DNA from: an uncultured Oscillospiraceae bacterium
GTDB lineage: Bacteria > Bacillota > Clostridia > Oscillospirales > Oscillospiraceae
NCBI GenBank assembly: GCA_910587785.1
Contig: CAJUOA010000005.1
Coordinates: 9,322 to 73,321 of the forward strand
Direction: 5' to 3'
Length of the DNA: 64,000 bases
Numbering within the stretch: the stretch's first letter is position 1; the number at the start of each line of letters is the position of its first letter. The notes beneath the pieces were generated by a model. The model searched no databases, was not told the DNA's origin, and saw only the letters and a program-made list of their open reading frames with translations. Made by a program: the position numbers and the translations under genes. Below are positions 41,537-50,085 of this stretch, one piece after another.

Positions 41537-41556
41537 GCGTTAAGAAAGGAGGACAT

Positions 41557-42258
41557 ATGCCCTTCTATTATGATACGATCTACTGGATCGTCCTCATCCC
41601 CGTGCTGATCCTCTCCGTGTACGCACAGATCAAGGTCAGCTCCACCTTTAACCGCTACGGCAAAGCCGCCAACCGCCGCCGCATCACCGGCGCACAGGCC
41701 GCCTACGAGGTCCTGCGCTCCAACGGCGTCACCGGCGTGGACATCCGCCCCTGCTCCGGGAGCCTCACCGACCACTACGACCCCAGAAGCAACACCATCT
41801 ACCTCTCCCAGCCGGTCTATAACGCCGCCACCGTCTCCGCTGTGGGCGTCGCCGCCCACGAGGCGGGCCACGCCGTCCAGTACGCCCAGGCCTACGGCCC
41901 CATCCAGGTCCGCTCGGCCATCATCCCGGTGACCCAGTTCGGCTCGAAGTTCGCCTTCATCGCCCTCATGCTGGGGCTGGTGCTCTACTCCCAGCCGGTC
42001 TTCGCCCTCGGCATCGCCCTCTTTGGGCTCACCGCCCTCTTCCAGCTGGTGACCCTCCCGGTGGAGTTCAACGCCTCCGCCCGGGCGCTGCGGACCATAG
42101 ACGGGGCGCTCCTCCTGGACGAGGAGGAGCGCCGGGGGGCCAAGCGGGTCCTCACGGCGGCGGCGCTGACGTACGTCGCGGCCCTGCTGATGAGCCTGGT
42201 ACAGCTTCTGCGGTACCTCCTCATCTTCGCAAGCCGCGGCGGGAACAGGAGGGACTGA
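41557..42258 (+). CDS. zinc metallopeptidase, YugP family (membrane)
   Basis: The 233-residue protein starts with a membrane helix (YWIVLIPVLILSVYAQ), has DHYDPRSNTIYLS and the zinc motif HEAGH in AAHEAGHAVQYAQ near residue 110, and two more helices around 140-170 and near 210. This is the DUF2268-like/YugP neutral zinc peptidase family. The order fmt-peptidase-rsmB-rlmN is common in Clostridia. AAAGGAGG precedes ATG 41557; the longer frame upstream is translation of the repeat. Its stop overlaps the rsmB ATG by one base. Confidence 0.9.
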   Translation: MPFYYDTIYWIVLIPVLILSVYAQIKVSSTFNRYGKAANRRRITGAQAAYEVLRSNGVTGVDIRPCSGSLTDHYDPRSNTIYLSQPVYNAATVSAVGVAAHEAGHAVQYAQAYGPIQVRSAIIPVTQFGSKFAFIALMLGLVLYSQPVFALGIALFGLTALFQLVTLPVEFNASARALRTIDGALLLDEEERRGAKRVLTAAALTYVAALLMSLVQLLRYLLIFASRGGNRRD

Positions 42259-43574
42259 TGGCCACTGGAAGAGACGCGGCCCTGGACGCCCTCACCGCCT
42301 GCCGCCGCCTGGACGCCTGGTCCGACGGGAGCCTCAAGGCGGTCAGCCGGGGCCTGGAGCCCCGGGAGGCGGCCCTCGCCGCCCGCCTCGCCTACGGCGT
42401 GCTGCAAAACCGGGCCCTCCTGGACTACTACCTGGGCTGCTTCTGCGCCCAGCCCTTCCAGAAGCTGGAGCCCTTCGTCCGGGACGTCCTGCGCCTGGGG
42501 GCGTACCAGGTCCTCTTCATGGACCGGGTGCCCGACAGCGCCGCCGTGGACCAGGCCGTGGAGATGGTCAAGCGCCGGAAGCACCAGCGCTCCTCCGGCA
42601 TGGTCAACGCCGTCCTCCGGCGGCTGAGCCGGGAGAAGGACCATCTGCCCGCCCTCCCGGAGGGCACGGCCCAGGAGCGCCTGTCCCTTCAATACAGCCA
42701 CCCGGCGTGGCTGACGGGGCGTCTCCTGGACCTGCTGGGCCCGGAGGAGGCGGAGGCGTTCCTCCGCCTGGATAACGGCAGCGTGCCCACCGCCATCCAG
42801 CGAAACCCCCTGCGCTGTACGCCGGAGGAGCTGGTTTCCTCCCTGGAGGCGGCGGGGGCGAAGCTCACGCCCCACCCCCTGCTCCCGGACTGCTGGTATA
42901 TGACCGGCGGCGGGGACGTGCAGGCCATGGAGGCGTTCCAAAAGGGCTTTTTCCAGGTCCAGGACCCTGCGGCAAAGGCGGCGGTCCTCGCGGCGGGGCC
43001 CAGGCCCGGGGACCGGGTGCTGGACGTCTGCGCCGCCCCCGGGGGCAAGACCTTCGCCGCCGCCATGGCCATGGAGGACCGGGGGGAGATCGTCTCCTGC
43101 GACATCCACCCCCACAAGATGGCCCTCATCGAGAAGGGCGCGGCCCGGCTGGGCCTCACCTGCGTGAGCGCCGTCCGGGCCGACGGCAAAATAAACCGGG
43201 AGGAGTGGAACGAGCGCTTCGACCTGGTGCTCTGCGACGTGCCCTGCTCAGGGCTCGGCATCATCCGCAAGAAGCCGGATATCCGCTACAAGGACCCCGC
43301 CGCCCTCTCGGGCCTCCCGGCGGTGCAGAGGGCCATCCTGGACAACGCCGCCCGGTACGTGAAGCCCGGCGGGACGCTCCTCTATGCCACCTGCACCGTC
43401 CTGCCGGAGGAGAATGAGGCCGTCACGGAGGGATTTCTCTCCGCGCATCCGGGGTTCGGGAAGGCCCCCTTCGTTCTGCCGGGCCTGGGCCTGGAGACGG
43501 ACGGGAGCGTCACCCTGTGGCCCCAGCGGCAGGGCACCGACGGATTCTACATCTGCAAAATGAGGAAGCTATGA
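42258..43574 (+). CDS. rsmB: 16S rRNA m5C967 methyltransferase
   Basis: The 438-residue protein has the N-terminal NusB-like helical domain (residues 1-135) and a C-terminal SAM methyltransferase with VCAAPGGKTFAAA and the catalytic Cys pair in CDVPCSGLG and YATCTVLPEENE. It overlaps its neighbours at both ends, consistent with coupled translation in one long operon. Confidence 0.95.
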   Translation: MATGRDAALDALTACRRLDAWSDGSLKAVSRGLEPREAALAARLAYGVLQNRALLDYYLGCFCAQPFQKLEPFVRDVLRLGAYQVLFMDRVPDSAAVDQAVEMVKRRKHQRSSGMVNAVLRRLSREKDHLPALPEGTAQERLSLQYSHPAWLTGRLLDLLGPEEAEAFLRLDNGSVPTAIQRNPLRCTPEELVSSLEAAGAKLTPHPLLPDCWYMTGGGDVQAMEAFQKGFFQVQDPAAKAAVLAAGPRPGDRVLDVCAAPGGKTFAAAMAMEDRGEIVSCDIHPHKMALIEKGAARLGLTCVSAVRADGKINREEWNERFDLVLCDVPCSGLGIIRKKPDIRYKDPAALSGLPAVQRAILDNAARYVKPGGTLLYATCTVLPEENEAVTEGFLSAHPGFGKAPFVLPGLGLETDGSVTLWPQRQGTDGFYICKMRKL

Positions 43575-44632
43575 CGAGAGAAACAACGCTCTGCGACATC
43601 AAATCCATGACCGTGGAGGAGCTCGCCGCCGCCCTCCGGGAGATGGGGGAGGGGGCCTTCCGGTCGAGGCAGATCTTTGCCTGGCTCCACCGGGGGGCGC
43701 GCTCCTTCGAGGAGATGACGGACTTATCGAAGGACCTCCGCGCCCGCCTGGGGGAGCGCTTCACCCTCTATGCCCCCCGCCCGGCGCGGAAGCAGGTCTC
43801 CTCCGCCGACGGCACCACAAAATACCTCTGGGAACTCGCCGACGGCAACTGCATCGAGACCGTCCTCATGCGCTACCGCCATGGGAACACCGTCTGCGTC
43901 TCCAGTCAGGTGGGGTGCCGGATGGGGTGCGCCTTCTGCGCCTCAGCCATAGGCGGGAAGGTGAGGGACCTGCGGCCGTCCGAGATTTTGGACCAGGTGA
44001 TCTTCACCCAGCTGGACACGGGCCTCCCGGTGGGCAACATCGTCCTCATGGGCATCGGCGAGCCCCTGGACAACCTGGTGAGCGTCCTCCGGTTCCTGGA
44101 GCTGGTCAACTGCCCCCAGGGGCTCAATATCGGGATGCGGCATGTGAGCCTCTCCACCTGCGGGCTCATCCCCGGCATCCAGCGGCTGGGGGAGCTGGGG
44201 CTGCAATTGACCCTCTCGGTATCCCTCCACGCGCCGGACAGTGAGACACGGAGCAAAATTATGCCCGTGAACCGGGCCTATGATGTGGAGGACCTCTTCG
44301 CCGCCTGCCACGCCTACTTCAAAAAGACGGGCCGCCGCATCAGCTTCGAGTACGCCATGATCGACGGCGTCAACGACCACGACTGGCAGGCGGACCTCAT
44401 CGCGAAAAAACTCCGGGGGATGCCGGGGCATGTGAACCTCATCCCCCTCAACGACGTACACGAAAGCCCGCTGAAGCCCAGCCGCCGCCTGCGGCAGTTC
44501 CAGAAGCGCCTGGAGGACCGGGGCGTCACCGCCACGGTCCGCCGGAGCCTGGGGGGCGACATCGACGCAAGCTGCGGACAGCTCCGCCGCAAGGCCATGG
44601 AGGAAGATACACAAGGGAGGCAGGAGACATGA
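43571..44632 (+). CDS. rlmN: 23S rRNA/tRNA adenine C2 methyltransferase, radical SAM
   Basis: The 353-residue enzyme carries the radical-SAM Cys motif CRMGCAFCAS near residue 120, GIGEPLDN, and the methyl-carrying Cys in SLGGDIDASCGQLR near the C-terminus. It makes m2A in 23S rRNA and some tRNAs. ATG 43571 lies in the ATGA overlap with the rsmB stop. Confidence 0.96.
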   Translation: MTRETTLCDIKSMTVEELAAALREMGEGAFRSRQIFAWLHRGARSFEEMTDLSKDLRARLGERFTLYAPRPARKQVSSADGTTKYLWELADGNCIETVLMRYRHGNTVCVSSQVGCRMGCAFCASAIGGKVRDLRPSEILDQVIFTQLDTGLPVGNIVLMGIGEPLDNLVSVLRFLELVNCPQGLNIGMRHVSLSTCGLIPGIQRLGELGLQLTLSVSLHAPDSETRSKIMPVNRAYDVEDLFAACHAYFKKTGRRISFEYAMIDGVNDHDWQADLIAKKLRGMPGHVNLIPLNDVHESPLKPSRRLRQFQKRLEDRGVTATVRRSLGGDIDASCGQLRRKAMEEDTQGRQET

Positions 44633-45375
44633 TGGACATATGGGGCATGACCGACCCGGGCCTGGTCCGGAGTGAGAATCAGGACGCCTACGCCGTCCGC
44701 GTCAGCGAGGAGAGCGGGTTCACCGTCTGCGTGGTCTGCGACGGCATGGGGGGGCCCGGCGGGGGGAAGCTCGCCGGGGAGCTGGCGGTGGAGGCGTTTT
44801 TGTCCTCCTGCCTCGCCAACCTCCGCGCCGGGATGGACCCCGCCCAGGTCCAGGAGGTGGCGGAGTTCGCCGTGGCCGCAGCCAACACCGCCGTCTACGA
44901 GCGCTCGGTCCGGGACAACCTGCGGGGCATGGGGACCACCCTGGTCTCCGCCCTGGTCCGGGAGGGCACGGCCCTCATCAGCAACGTGGGCGACAGCCGG
45001 GCCTACCTCATCCGCCGGGAGGGGGAGCCGGCCATCCGCCGGGTGACCAAGGACCACTCCCTGGTGGAGCGCCTGGTGGACTGCGGGTCCCTCACCGAGG
45101 AGGAGGCCCGCTCCTATCCGGGGCGAAACTTCATCACCCGGGCCCTGGGCCCGGACCCGGAGGCGGTCAGCGACAGCTACCTGGTGGAGCTGGAGCGGGG
45201 GGACTGCCTGCTTTTGTGCACCGACGGGCTGGTGAACACCGCCACGGACGAGGAGATGACCCGGGAGGTCCTCCGCTCCGGGGAGGAGAACGGCTGTCTG
45301 GACCGGCTTCTGGACATCGCCCGGAGCCGGGGCGCGCCGGATAATGTGACGGCTGTCCTCATGCGGCGGCAGTGA
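44629..45375 (+). CDS. prpC: PP2C-type serine/threonine phosphatase
   Basis: The 248-residue phosphatase shows the metal-site motifs TDPGLVRSENQDAY, VVCDGMGG, SNVGDSRAYL and RGAPDNVTAVL. It reverses phosphorylation by the kinase encoded next. GGGAGG lies 8 bp before the first of two adjacent ATGs. It overlaps the rlmN stop. Confidence 0.94.
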   Translation: MMDIWGMTDPGLVRSENQDAYAVRVSEESGFTVCVVCDGMGGPGGGKLAGELAVEAFLSSCLANLRAGMDPAQVQEVAEFAVAAANTAVYERSVRDNLRGMGTTLVSALVREGTALISNVGDSRAYLIRREGEPAIRRVTKDHSLVERLVDCGSLTEEEARSYPGRNFITRALGPDPEAVSDSYLVELERGDCLLLCTDGLVNTATDEEMTREVLRSGEENGCLDRLLDIARSRGAPDNVTAVLMRRQ

Positions 45376-45397
45376 CGGGAAGAAAGGATGCTTGACT

Positions 45398-47353
45398 ATG
45401 GAACGATACATAGGAAAGATGCTGGACAACCGCTATGAGATCCTGGAGGTCATCGGCACCGGGGGCATGGCGGTGGTGTTCAAGGCCAAGTGCCACCGGC
45501 TCAACCGTCTGGTCGCCATCAAGATGCTCAAAAAAGACCTCAGCGAGGACGCGGAGTTCCGCCGCCGGTTCCACGACGAGTCCCAGGCCGTCGCCATGCT
45601 CAGCCACCCCAACATCATGGCCGTCTACGACGTCAGCCGGGGGGGCGACATGGACTATATCGTCATGGAGCTCATCGACGGCATCACCCTCAAGCAGTAT
45701 ATGGAGCGCCGGGGCAAGCTCAACTGGCCCGAGGCGCTGCACTTCATCACCCAGATCATGAAGGGCCTGGGCCACGCCCACAGCCGGGGCATCGTCCACC
45801 GGGACATCAAGCCCCAGAACATCATGGTCTTACGGGACGGCACGGTGAAGGTGACGGATTTCGGCATCGCGTGCCTGACCAACGGCCCCGGCAACACCAG
45901 CGAGGCCATCGGCTCGGTCCACTACATCTCCCCCGAGCAGGCCAAGGGGGAGCACACCGACAACCGCAGCGACATCTACTCCGCCGGCGTGGTGCTCTAC
46001 GAGATGCTCACCAGCCGCCTGCCCTTCGAGGGGGACAGCCCCATGGCCGTGGCCATCCAGCACTTCAACGCCGTGCCCCTGAGCCCCCGGGAGATCGCCC
46101 CGGACATCCCCGAGGCCCTGAAGCAGATCTGCGTGAAGGCCATGGCCCCGGACCGCTCCCGGCGGTACAACACGGCGGAGGAGATGCTCTCCGACCTGGA
46201 GGCCTTCCGCAAGGACCCCAGCGTCAGCTTTGACTATTCCGTGGAGGACCTGCGGGGCTCCGGCGGGGAGGACGAGCCCACCCAGCCCATGCTCAACGCC
46301 GGCGCGGCCCGGAAGAACCAGGTCCGCTACACCCCTGTGGAGGAGGACGATATGGACGATTACGACGAGCGCCCCAGGAGCAACTGGTGGAAGGTGCTGA
46401 TATTGATCGTGCTCATCGGCGGCACGGGCTACTTCGGCGTCACCCGGCTCTATGAGAGCATCATGGCGAGCTTCACCATCACCGAGGCCCTGGAGTACCC
46501 GGTGCCCAGCGTGGTGGGGTTCACGGTGGAGGACGCGGAGAAGCTGGAGGGCGTCTCGGGCATCTTCGAGATCGTGGAGACCGACACCCGGGAGTACGAC
46601 AGCACCGTGCCCGAGGGGGCCATCATCCGGCAGGACCCGGACGCGGAGAGCATGAAGAAAAAGACCGCGAGCGGCTCCCTCATCCCCATCACCGTGGTGG
46701 TCAGCCGGGGCGCCCGCTCCGGGGCCATGCCCAACCTCGTCGGCGAGGAGGGCCGCAGCGCCCAGCTCCGCCTGGACCAGAACAAGGACCTCAAGGCCCT
46801 GGGGCTGAAGATCGAGATGGGGGAGAGCGGCTATGACGACGAGGTCCCGGCGGGCAGCGTCATCCGCACCGACCCCGCCGCCGGCACCCAGCTCAAGGAG
46901 GGGGACACGGTGACGCTGTACCTGAGCCTGGGGCCGGAGCTGTCGGTGATGGTCCCCTGCCTGGGGCAGAGCCGGGCGTGGGTGGAGGAGCAGATGGCCA
47001 TTTTGCAGGTGACGCCGGAGTTCACCGAGGTGGAGGGCTCCGCCGCCGCGGGCACGGTCCTCTCCCAGAGCGTGGAGGCCAACACGGAGATCCCCCACGG
47101 CAGCACCGTCACCTTCACCGTCAGCGACGGCAATAAGGAGCTCCAGCGCACCGTCACCTTCACCGTCCCCGAGGGGGACGGCAAGCAGCGGGTGGAAATC
47201 TACCTCGGCACCGCCCTCAGCTACGGCGAGGACCACCCGGCGGGCTACGTCATCGAGCACACCATCGCCGCCAGGCCCGGGGACTACCAGCTGCGCATCT
47301 TTGTCGACGGCATCCTGCGCCGGGACGAGACGCTGACCTTTGCCGATGAGTAG
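45398..47353 (+). CDS. prkC: PASTA-domain serine/threonine protein kinase, PrkC/Stk type
   Basis: The 651-residue kinase has a cytoplasmic kinase domain (residues 10-270) with GTGGMAVVFKA, VAIK, HRDIKPQN near 134 and DFG near 153, an acidic juxtamembrane region, one helix (about 330-350, WWKVLILIVLIGGTGYF), and three PASTA-like repeats outside (about 365-575). It senses muropeptides or lipid II and controls wall growth, germination and translation in other Firmicutes. ATG 45398 is preferred over TTG 45392. Its stop overlaps rsgA by 8 bp. Confidence 0.95.
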   Translation: MERYIGKMLDNRYEILEVIGTGGMAVVFKAKCHRLNRLVAIKMLKKDLSEDAEFRRRFHDESQAVAMLSHPNIMAVYDVSRGGDMDYIVMELIDGITLKQYMERRGKLNWPEALHFITQIMKGLGHAHSRGIVHRDIKPQNIMVLRDGTVKVTDFGIACLTNGPGNTSEAIGSVHYISPEQAKGEHTDNRSDIYSAGVVLYEMLTSRLPFEGDSPMAVAIQHFNAVPLSPREIAPDIPEALKQICVKAMAPDRSRRYNTAEEMLSDLEAFRKDPSVSFDYSVEDLRGSGGEDEPTQPMLNAGAARKNQVRYTPVEEDDMDDYDERPRSNWWKVLILIVLIGGTGYFGVTRLYESIMASFTITEALEYPVPSVVGFTVEDAEKLEGVSGIFEIVETDTREYDSTVPEGAIIRQDPDAESMKKKTASGSLIPITVVVSRGARSGAMPNLVGEEGRSAQLRLDQNKDLKALGLKIEMGESGYDDEVPAGSVIRTDPAAGTQLKEGDTVTLYLSLGPELSVMVPCLGQSRAWVEEQMAILQVTPEFTEVEGSAAAGTVLSQSVEANTEIPHGSTVTFTVSDGNKELQRTVTFTVPEGDGKQRVEIYLGTALSYGEDHPAGYVIEHTIAARPGDYQLRIFVDGILRRDETLTFADE

Positions 47354-48230
47354 GGGCAGGGTCCGCAAGGCCCTCAGCGGCTTCTACTACGTGGACGTGG
47401 ACGGCAGGGAGATCACCTGCCGGGCCCGGGGAAAGTTCCGGCAGGAGGGCAAAAGCCCCCTGGTGGGGGACTGGGTGGAGGTCCTGGAGGATGAGCGGGG
47501 GCAGGGCACGGTCTGGGAGATCGAGCCCCGGCGGAACGCCTTCCAGCGCCCGGCGGCGGCCAACGTGGACCAGCTGGTGGTGGTCTCCAGCGCCGCCCTC
47601 CCGGTGACGGACCCCTTCCTCATCGACCGGGTGGCGGCCATCGCGGCACTGAAGGGGTGCGCGGTGGCGGTGTGCGTCAACAAGTGCGACCTGGAGCGGG
47701 GGGAGGACCTGGCGGACATCTACCGCGCCGCCGGGTTCCCCGTGGTCTGCACCAGCGCGGAGACCGGGGAGGGCATCGAGGACTTCAAGGCCCTCCTGGC
47801 GGGGAAGCTCTCCGCCCTCACGGGCAACTCCGGGGTGGGCAAGTCCAGCCTCCTCAACGCCGCGGAGCCGGGGTTCAGCCTGCGGGCGGCGGCCATCAGC
47901 GAGCGCCTGGGCCGGGGGAAGCACACCACCCGGCATGTGGAGCTCTTCCGCCTGACGAACGGCGGGGAGGTCATCGACACCCCCGGCTTCGCCTCCTTCG
48001 ACGCCCGGGAGATGGACCTGGAGCTGAAGGAGCGGCTTCCGGAGGCGTTCGTGGAGTTCCGGCAGTATCTGGGGCGGTGCCGCTTTGCGGACTGCTCCCA
48101 CACCAGGGAGAAGGGCTGCGCGGTGCTGGAGGCGGTCCGGGCGGGGAAGATCCCCCAGAGCCGCCATAAGAGCTATCTGCGGCTCTATCAGGAGCTCAAG
48201 GACCTCAGGGCGTGGAATGTCCGGTCCTGA
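47346..48230 (+). CDS. rsgA: ribosome small-subunit biogenesis GTPase
   Basis: The 294-residue protein has an N-terminal OB fold, then a circularly permuted GTPase domain: NKCDLE comes before the P-loop GNSGVGKSS (near residue 160) and DTPGFASF. The C-terminal zinc site is CRFADCSHTREKGC. It checks maturation of the 30S subunit. It closes the operon and is followed by a strong terminator. ATG 47346 lies within the prkC end. Confidence 0.96.
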   Translation: MSRGRVRKALSGFYYVDVDGREITCRARGKFRQEGKSPLVGDWVEVLEDERGQGTVWEIEPRRNAFQRPAAANVDQLVVVSSAALPVTDPFLIDRVAAIAALKGCAVAVCVNKCDLERGEDLADIYRAAGFPVVCTSAETGEGIEDFKALLAGKLSALTGNSGVGKSSLLNAAEPGFSLRAAAISERLGRGKHTTRHVELFRLTNGGEVIDTPGFASFDAREMDLELKERLPEAFVEFRQYLGRCRFADCSHTREKGCAVLEAVRAGKIPQSRHKSYLRLYQELKDLRAWNVRS

Positions 48231-48246
48231 GGCGGGGCGTGACGCG

Positions 48247-48276
48247 ACAAAAAGAGGCCGGGGGGCCTCTTTTTGT
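48247..48276 (+). terminator. Rho-independent terminator of the rsgA operon
   Basis: A 13-bp perfect stem (48247-48259 with 48264-48276) with a GGGG loop; the right arm ends in TTTTTGT and runs into TTTTG. Confidence 0.9.
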
Positions 48277-48352
48277 TTTGCGTTTTGCAGGGAGGGCGTC
48301 CGGCGCACGGCCCCCGGGGGAAACGCGCGCAAACATCTTTCCGCCCAAAGGA

Positions 48353-48381
48353 TTGACAAAAAAACGGTAGATGCCTATAAT
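48353..48381 (+). promoter_or_regulatory. promoter of the 89-residue protein gene
   Basis: TTGACA (48353-48358), 17 bp, TATAAT (48376-48381): a full consensus match on both boxes. Confidence 0.85.
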
Positions 48382-48433
48382 AAGAGTAAAAAACGCCTCC
48401 CGGAGGACGGGAGGGGAGGAGAGGTGACGGTCC

Positions 48434-48703
48434 ATGTATCAGATCATCCGCATCACCGGCCGGGACGGCACAGCCAAGGCGGACCCGGAGGCCCGGGAGC
48501 ACCTGGGGTGCATCGGCGAGGCGAAGATGGAGGAAAACTGCGTGCTCTTCCACTGCCGCTACGACCGCCGGGGGGACCCCTGCGACCGCTACATCCGCAC
48601 CAGCCTGGTGCAGAGCTGGAAGAAGGACCGGGAGACCGGCCGCATCGTGGTGGAGACCATGAACAGCGTCTACCACCTGGACCCCATCAAGATGAACGGA
48701 TAA
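48434..48703 (+). CDS. small protein of unknown function, 89 residues
   Basis: The protein MYQIIRITGRDGTAKA... has 89 residues with three Cys and an alternating pattern suggesting a small beta-rich fold. There is no membrane helix or signal peptide. It has its own consensus promoter (48353-48381), a GGGAGGAGAGG ribosome-binding site and a GC hairpin after the stop, so it looks like a well-expressed single gene. I do not recognise the family. Confidence 0.7.
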   Translation: MYQIIRITGRDGTAKADPEAREHLGCIGEAKMEENCVLFHCRYDRRGDPCDRYIRTSLVQSWKKDRETGRIVVETMNSVYHLDPIKMNG

Positions 48704-48704
48704 G

Positions 48705-48729
48705 CCCGCCGCCCCGCCGGGGCGGCGGG
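48705..48729. terminator. bidirectional GC hairpin
   Basis: An 11-bp perfect GC stem (48705-48715 with 48719-48729, loop GCC) lies between the convergent 89-residue gene and the SLH gene; no T-tract. Confidence 0.5.
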
Positions 48730-48740
48730 GCGGCGTTCCC

Positions 48741-49790
48741 TCACGCCAGCACGTACCGGGTGACGCCGAAGAGGCGGGCCAGGCGGAGCTTGGCGGCCTG
48801 ACTCTCGCCGCTCTGATACCAGAGGGTGGCGGTCTGGGCGTCGTTGGGGCGGTAGATGCAGTAGGCGCTCTCGTAGCGGCTGTCGTAGTAGGTGCTCACG
48901 TCCTCGCTGGTGAGGATGCGCCGCACCTCCCCGGCGGAGACGGCGGCGGTGCTGACGACGCGCCCGCCTGCCACCAGGGTCCGCACGCCCCCGGCGGTGA
49001 GCTGGAGGACCGTCTTCTCCGGGTCCGCGCCGCTGTTTTTCGCGTTCCGAAGGGCCCGGTAGAGCTCGGCGATGGGCTCCAGGGGCGTGGCGGGGGCGGC
49101 GGCGTCCAGGTCCGACATGGGCGTGGACACGGAGACCACCCGGCTGTTCCCGGCGCTCTGGACCTGCCGGGAGGCGGCGTGGAGCTTGTCGTAGACCCGC
49201 ACCAGCACGGCGGCGGCCTGCTCCCGGGCGGCGCTGGAGCCGGGGTCGAATCTGCCGTTCCCGGTGCCGCCCACGATGCCCAGGTCATAGGCCAGGGTGA
49301 TATACCCCGGGCTGACGCTGACGTCGGTAAAGGGGCATTCCTCCGCCCCCAGGGTCACGGCCAGGGAGGTGTACCCCAAAGAGCGCACCAGCATCACGGC
49401 CATCTCCTCCCGGGTGATGGGCTCCTCGGGGCGGAAGCGGCCCTGCTGGAGGCGGAAGGCGTCGTGGGCGAAGGCGGTCTCCACGGCGGAGAAGTACCAG
49501 GCGCCTGCGGGCACGTCGGAGAAGGCGGGGGACTGGGGCCGTTCCGCCTCCCAGCCGAAAAGGCGCACCAGGGCGGTGACGAAGGCGGCGCGGGTGATGG
49601 GCTCCCCCAGGCCGAAGCGGCCCCCGCCCACGCCCTGGAAGAGCCCCAGCTCCCCGGCGCGGCGGACGCTCTGAGCGGCCCAGTGGTCCCTGGGCACGTC
49701 GCTGTACCCCCCCGCGGCGAGAGCCGGGGAGGCTGACCCTGTGAGCAGGGTCAGGGCGAGAAAAAGGGACAATATTCGTGCTTTCATCAT
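48741..49790 (-). CDS. S-layer homology domain protein
   Basis: The 349-residue secreted protein has a signal peptide (ILSLFLALTLLTGSASPALA), then three SLH domains (about residues 28-85, 90-150 and 155-210) recognised by FSDVP or YSDVP with W and the ITRAAF, ITREEM and AAREQAAAVLVR motifs. SLH domains anchor proteins to pyruvylated wall polymer. The C-terminal 140 residues have no recognised domain. GAGG lies 6 bp before the ATG. It is a single gene with its own promoter. Confidence 0.9.
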   Translation of the reverse strand: MMKARILSLFLALTLLTGSASPALAAGGYSDVPRDHWAAQSVRRAGELGLFQGVGGGRFGLGEPITRAAFVTALVRLFGWEAERPQSPAFSDVPAGAWYFSAVETAFAHDAFRLQQGRFRPEEPITREEMAVMLVRSLGYTSLAVTLGAEECPFTDVSVSPGYITLAYDLGIVGGTGNGRFDPGSSAAREQAAAVLVRVYDKLHAASRQVQSAGNSRVVSVSTPMSDLDAAAPATPLEPIAELYRALRNAKNSGADPEKTVLQLTAGGVRTLVAGGRVVSTAAVSAGEVRRILTSEDVSTYYDSRYESAYCIYRPNDAQTATLWYQSGESQAAKLRLARLFGVTRYVLA

Positions 49791-49823
49791 GTTTTACCTC
49801 GTTTCAAGAATGGGACAGGGCCT

Positions 49824-49852
49824 ATTCTAACAGATTTTTGCCCGTTCGTCAA
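49824..49852 (-). promoter_or_regulatory. promoter of the SLH gene
   Basis: Minus strand: TTGACG (49847-49852), 17 bp, TAGAAT (49824-49829). Confidence 0.75.
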
Positions 49853-50000
49853 ATGGGGGATGGGGGCGGCGTTTGGATGACGGTTCCGCGGGTGCGCCGG
49901 ACGCTTCGCGGCGGTGCGGGCGGGTGCGGGGAACCGGACCGCCGCGAACCGGGAATGTGCCGCATCCCTCCATTTTTTTGAAAAAACCCCCAAAAAAATC

Positions 50001-50029
50001 TTTACCTTTTCCGCCAATTTTGCTATAAT
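50001..50029 (+). promoter_or_regulatory. promoter of recJ-rel
   Basis: TTTACC (50001-50006), 17 bp, TATAAT (50024-50029). Between this and the SLH promoter (49853-50000) I see no gene or strong structure, only an A/C-rich stretch at 49978-49999. Confidence 0.78.
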
Positions 50030-50085
50030 CAAAGAGTTATTCTGCCCGGACCGCGCCCGGCGGCCGGGAGAGGGGAGGAAGAAGC

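Noticed and set aside
41509..41556. N-terminal extension of the zinc peptidase through the repeat
   Set aside because: The extension is translation of repeat copy C and removes the strong ribosome-binding site before ATG 41557.
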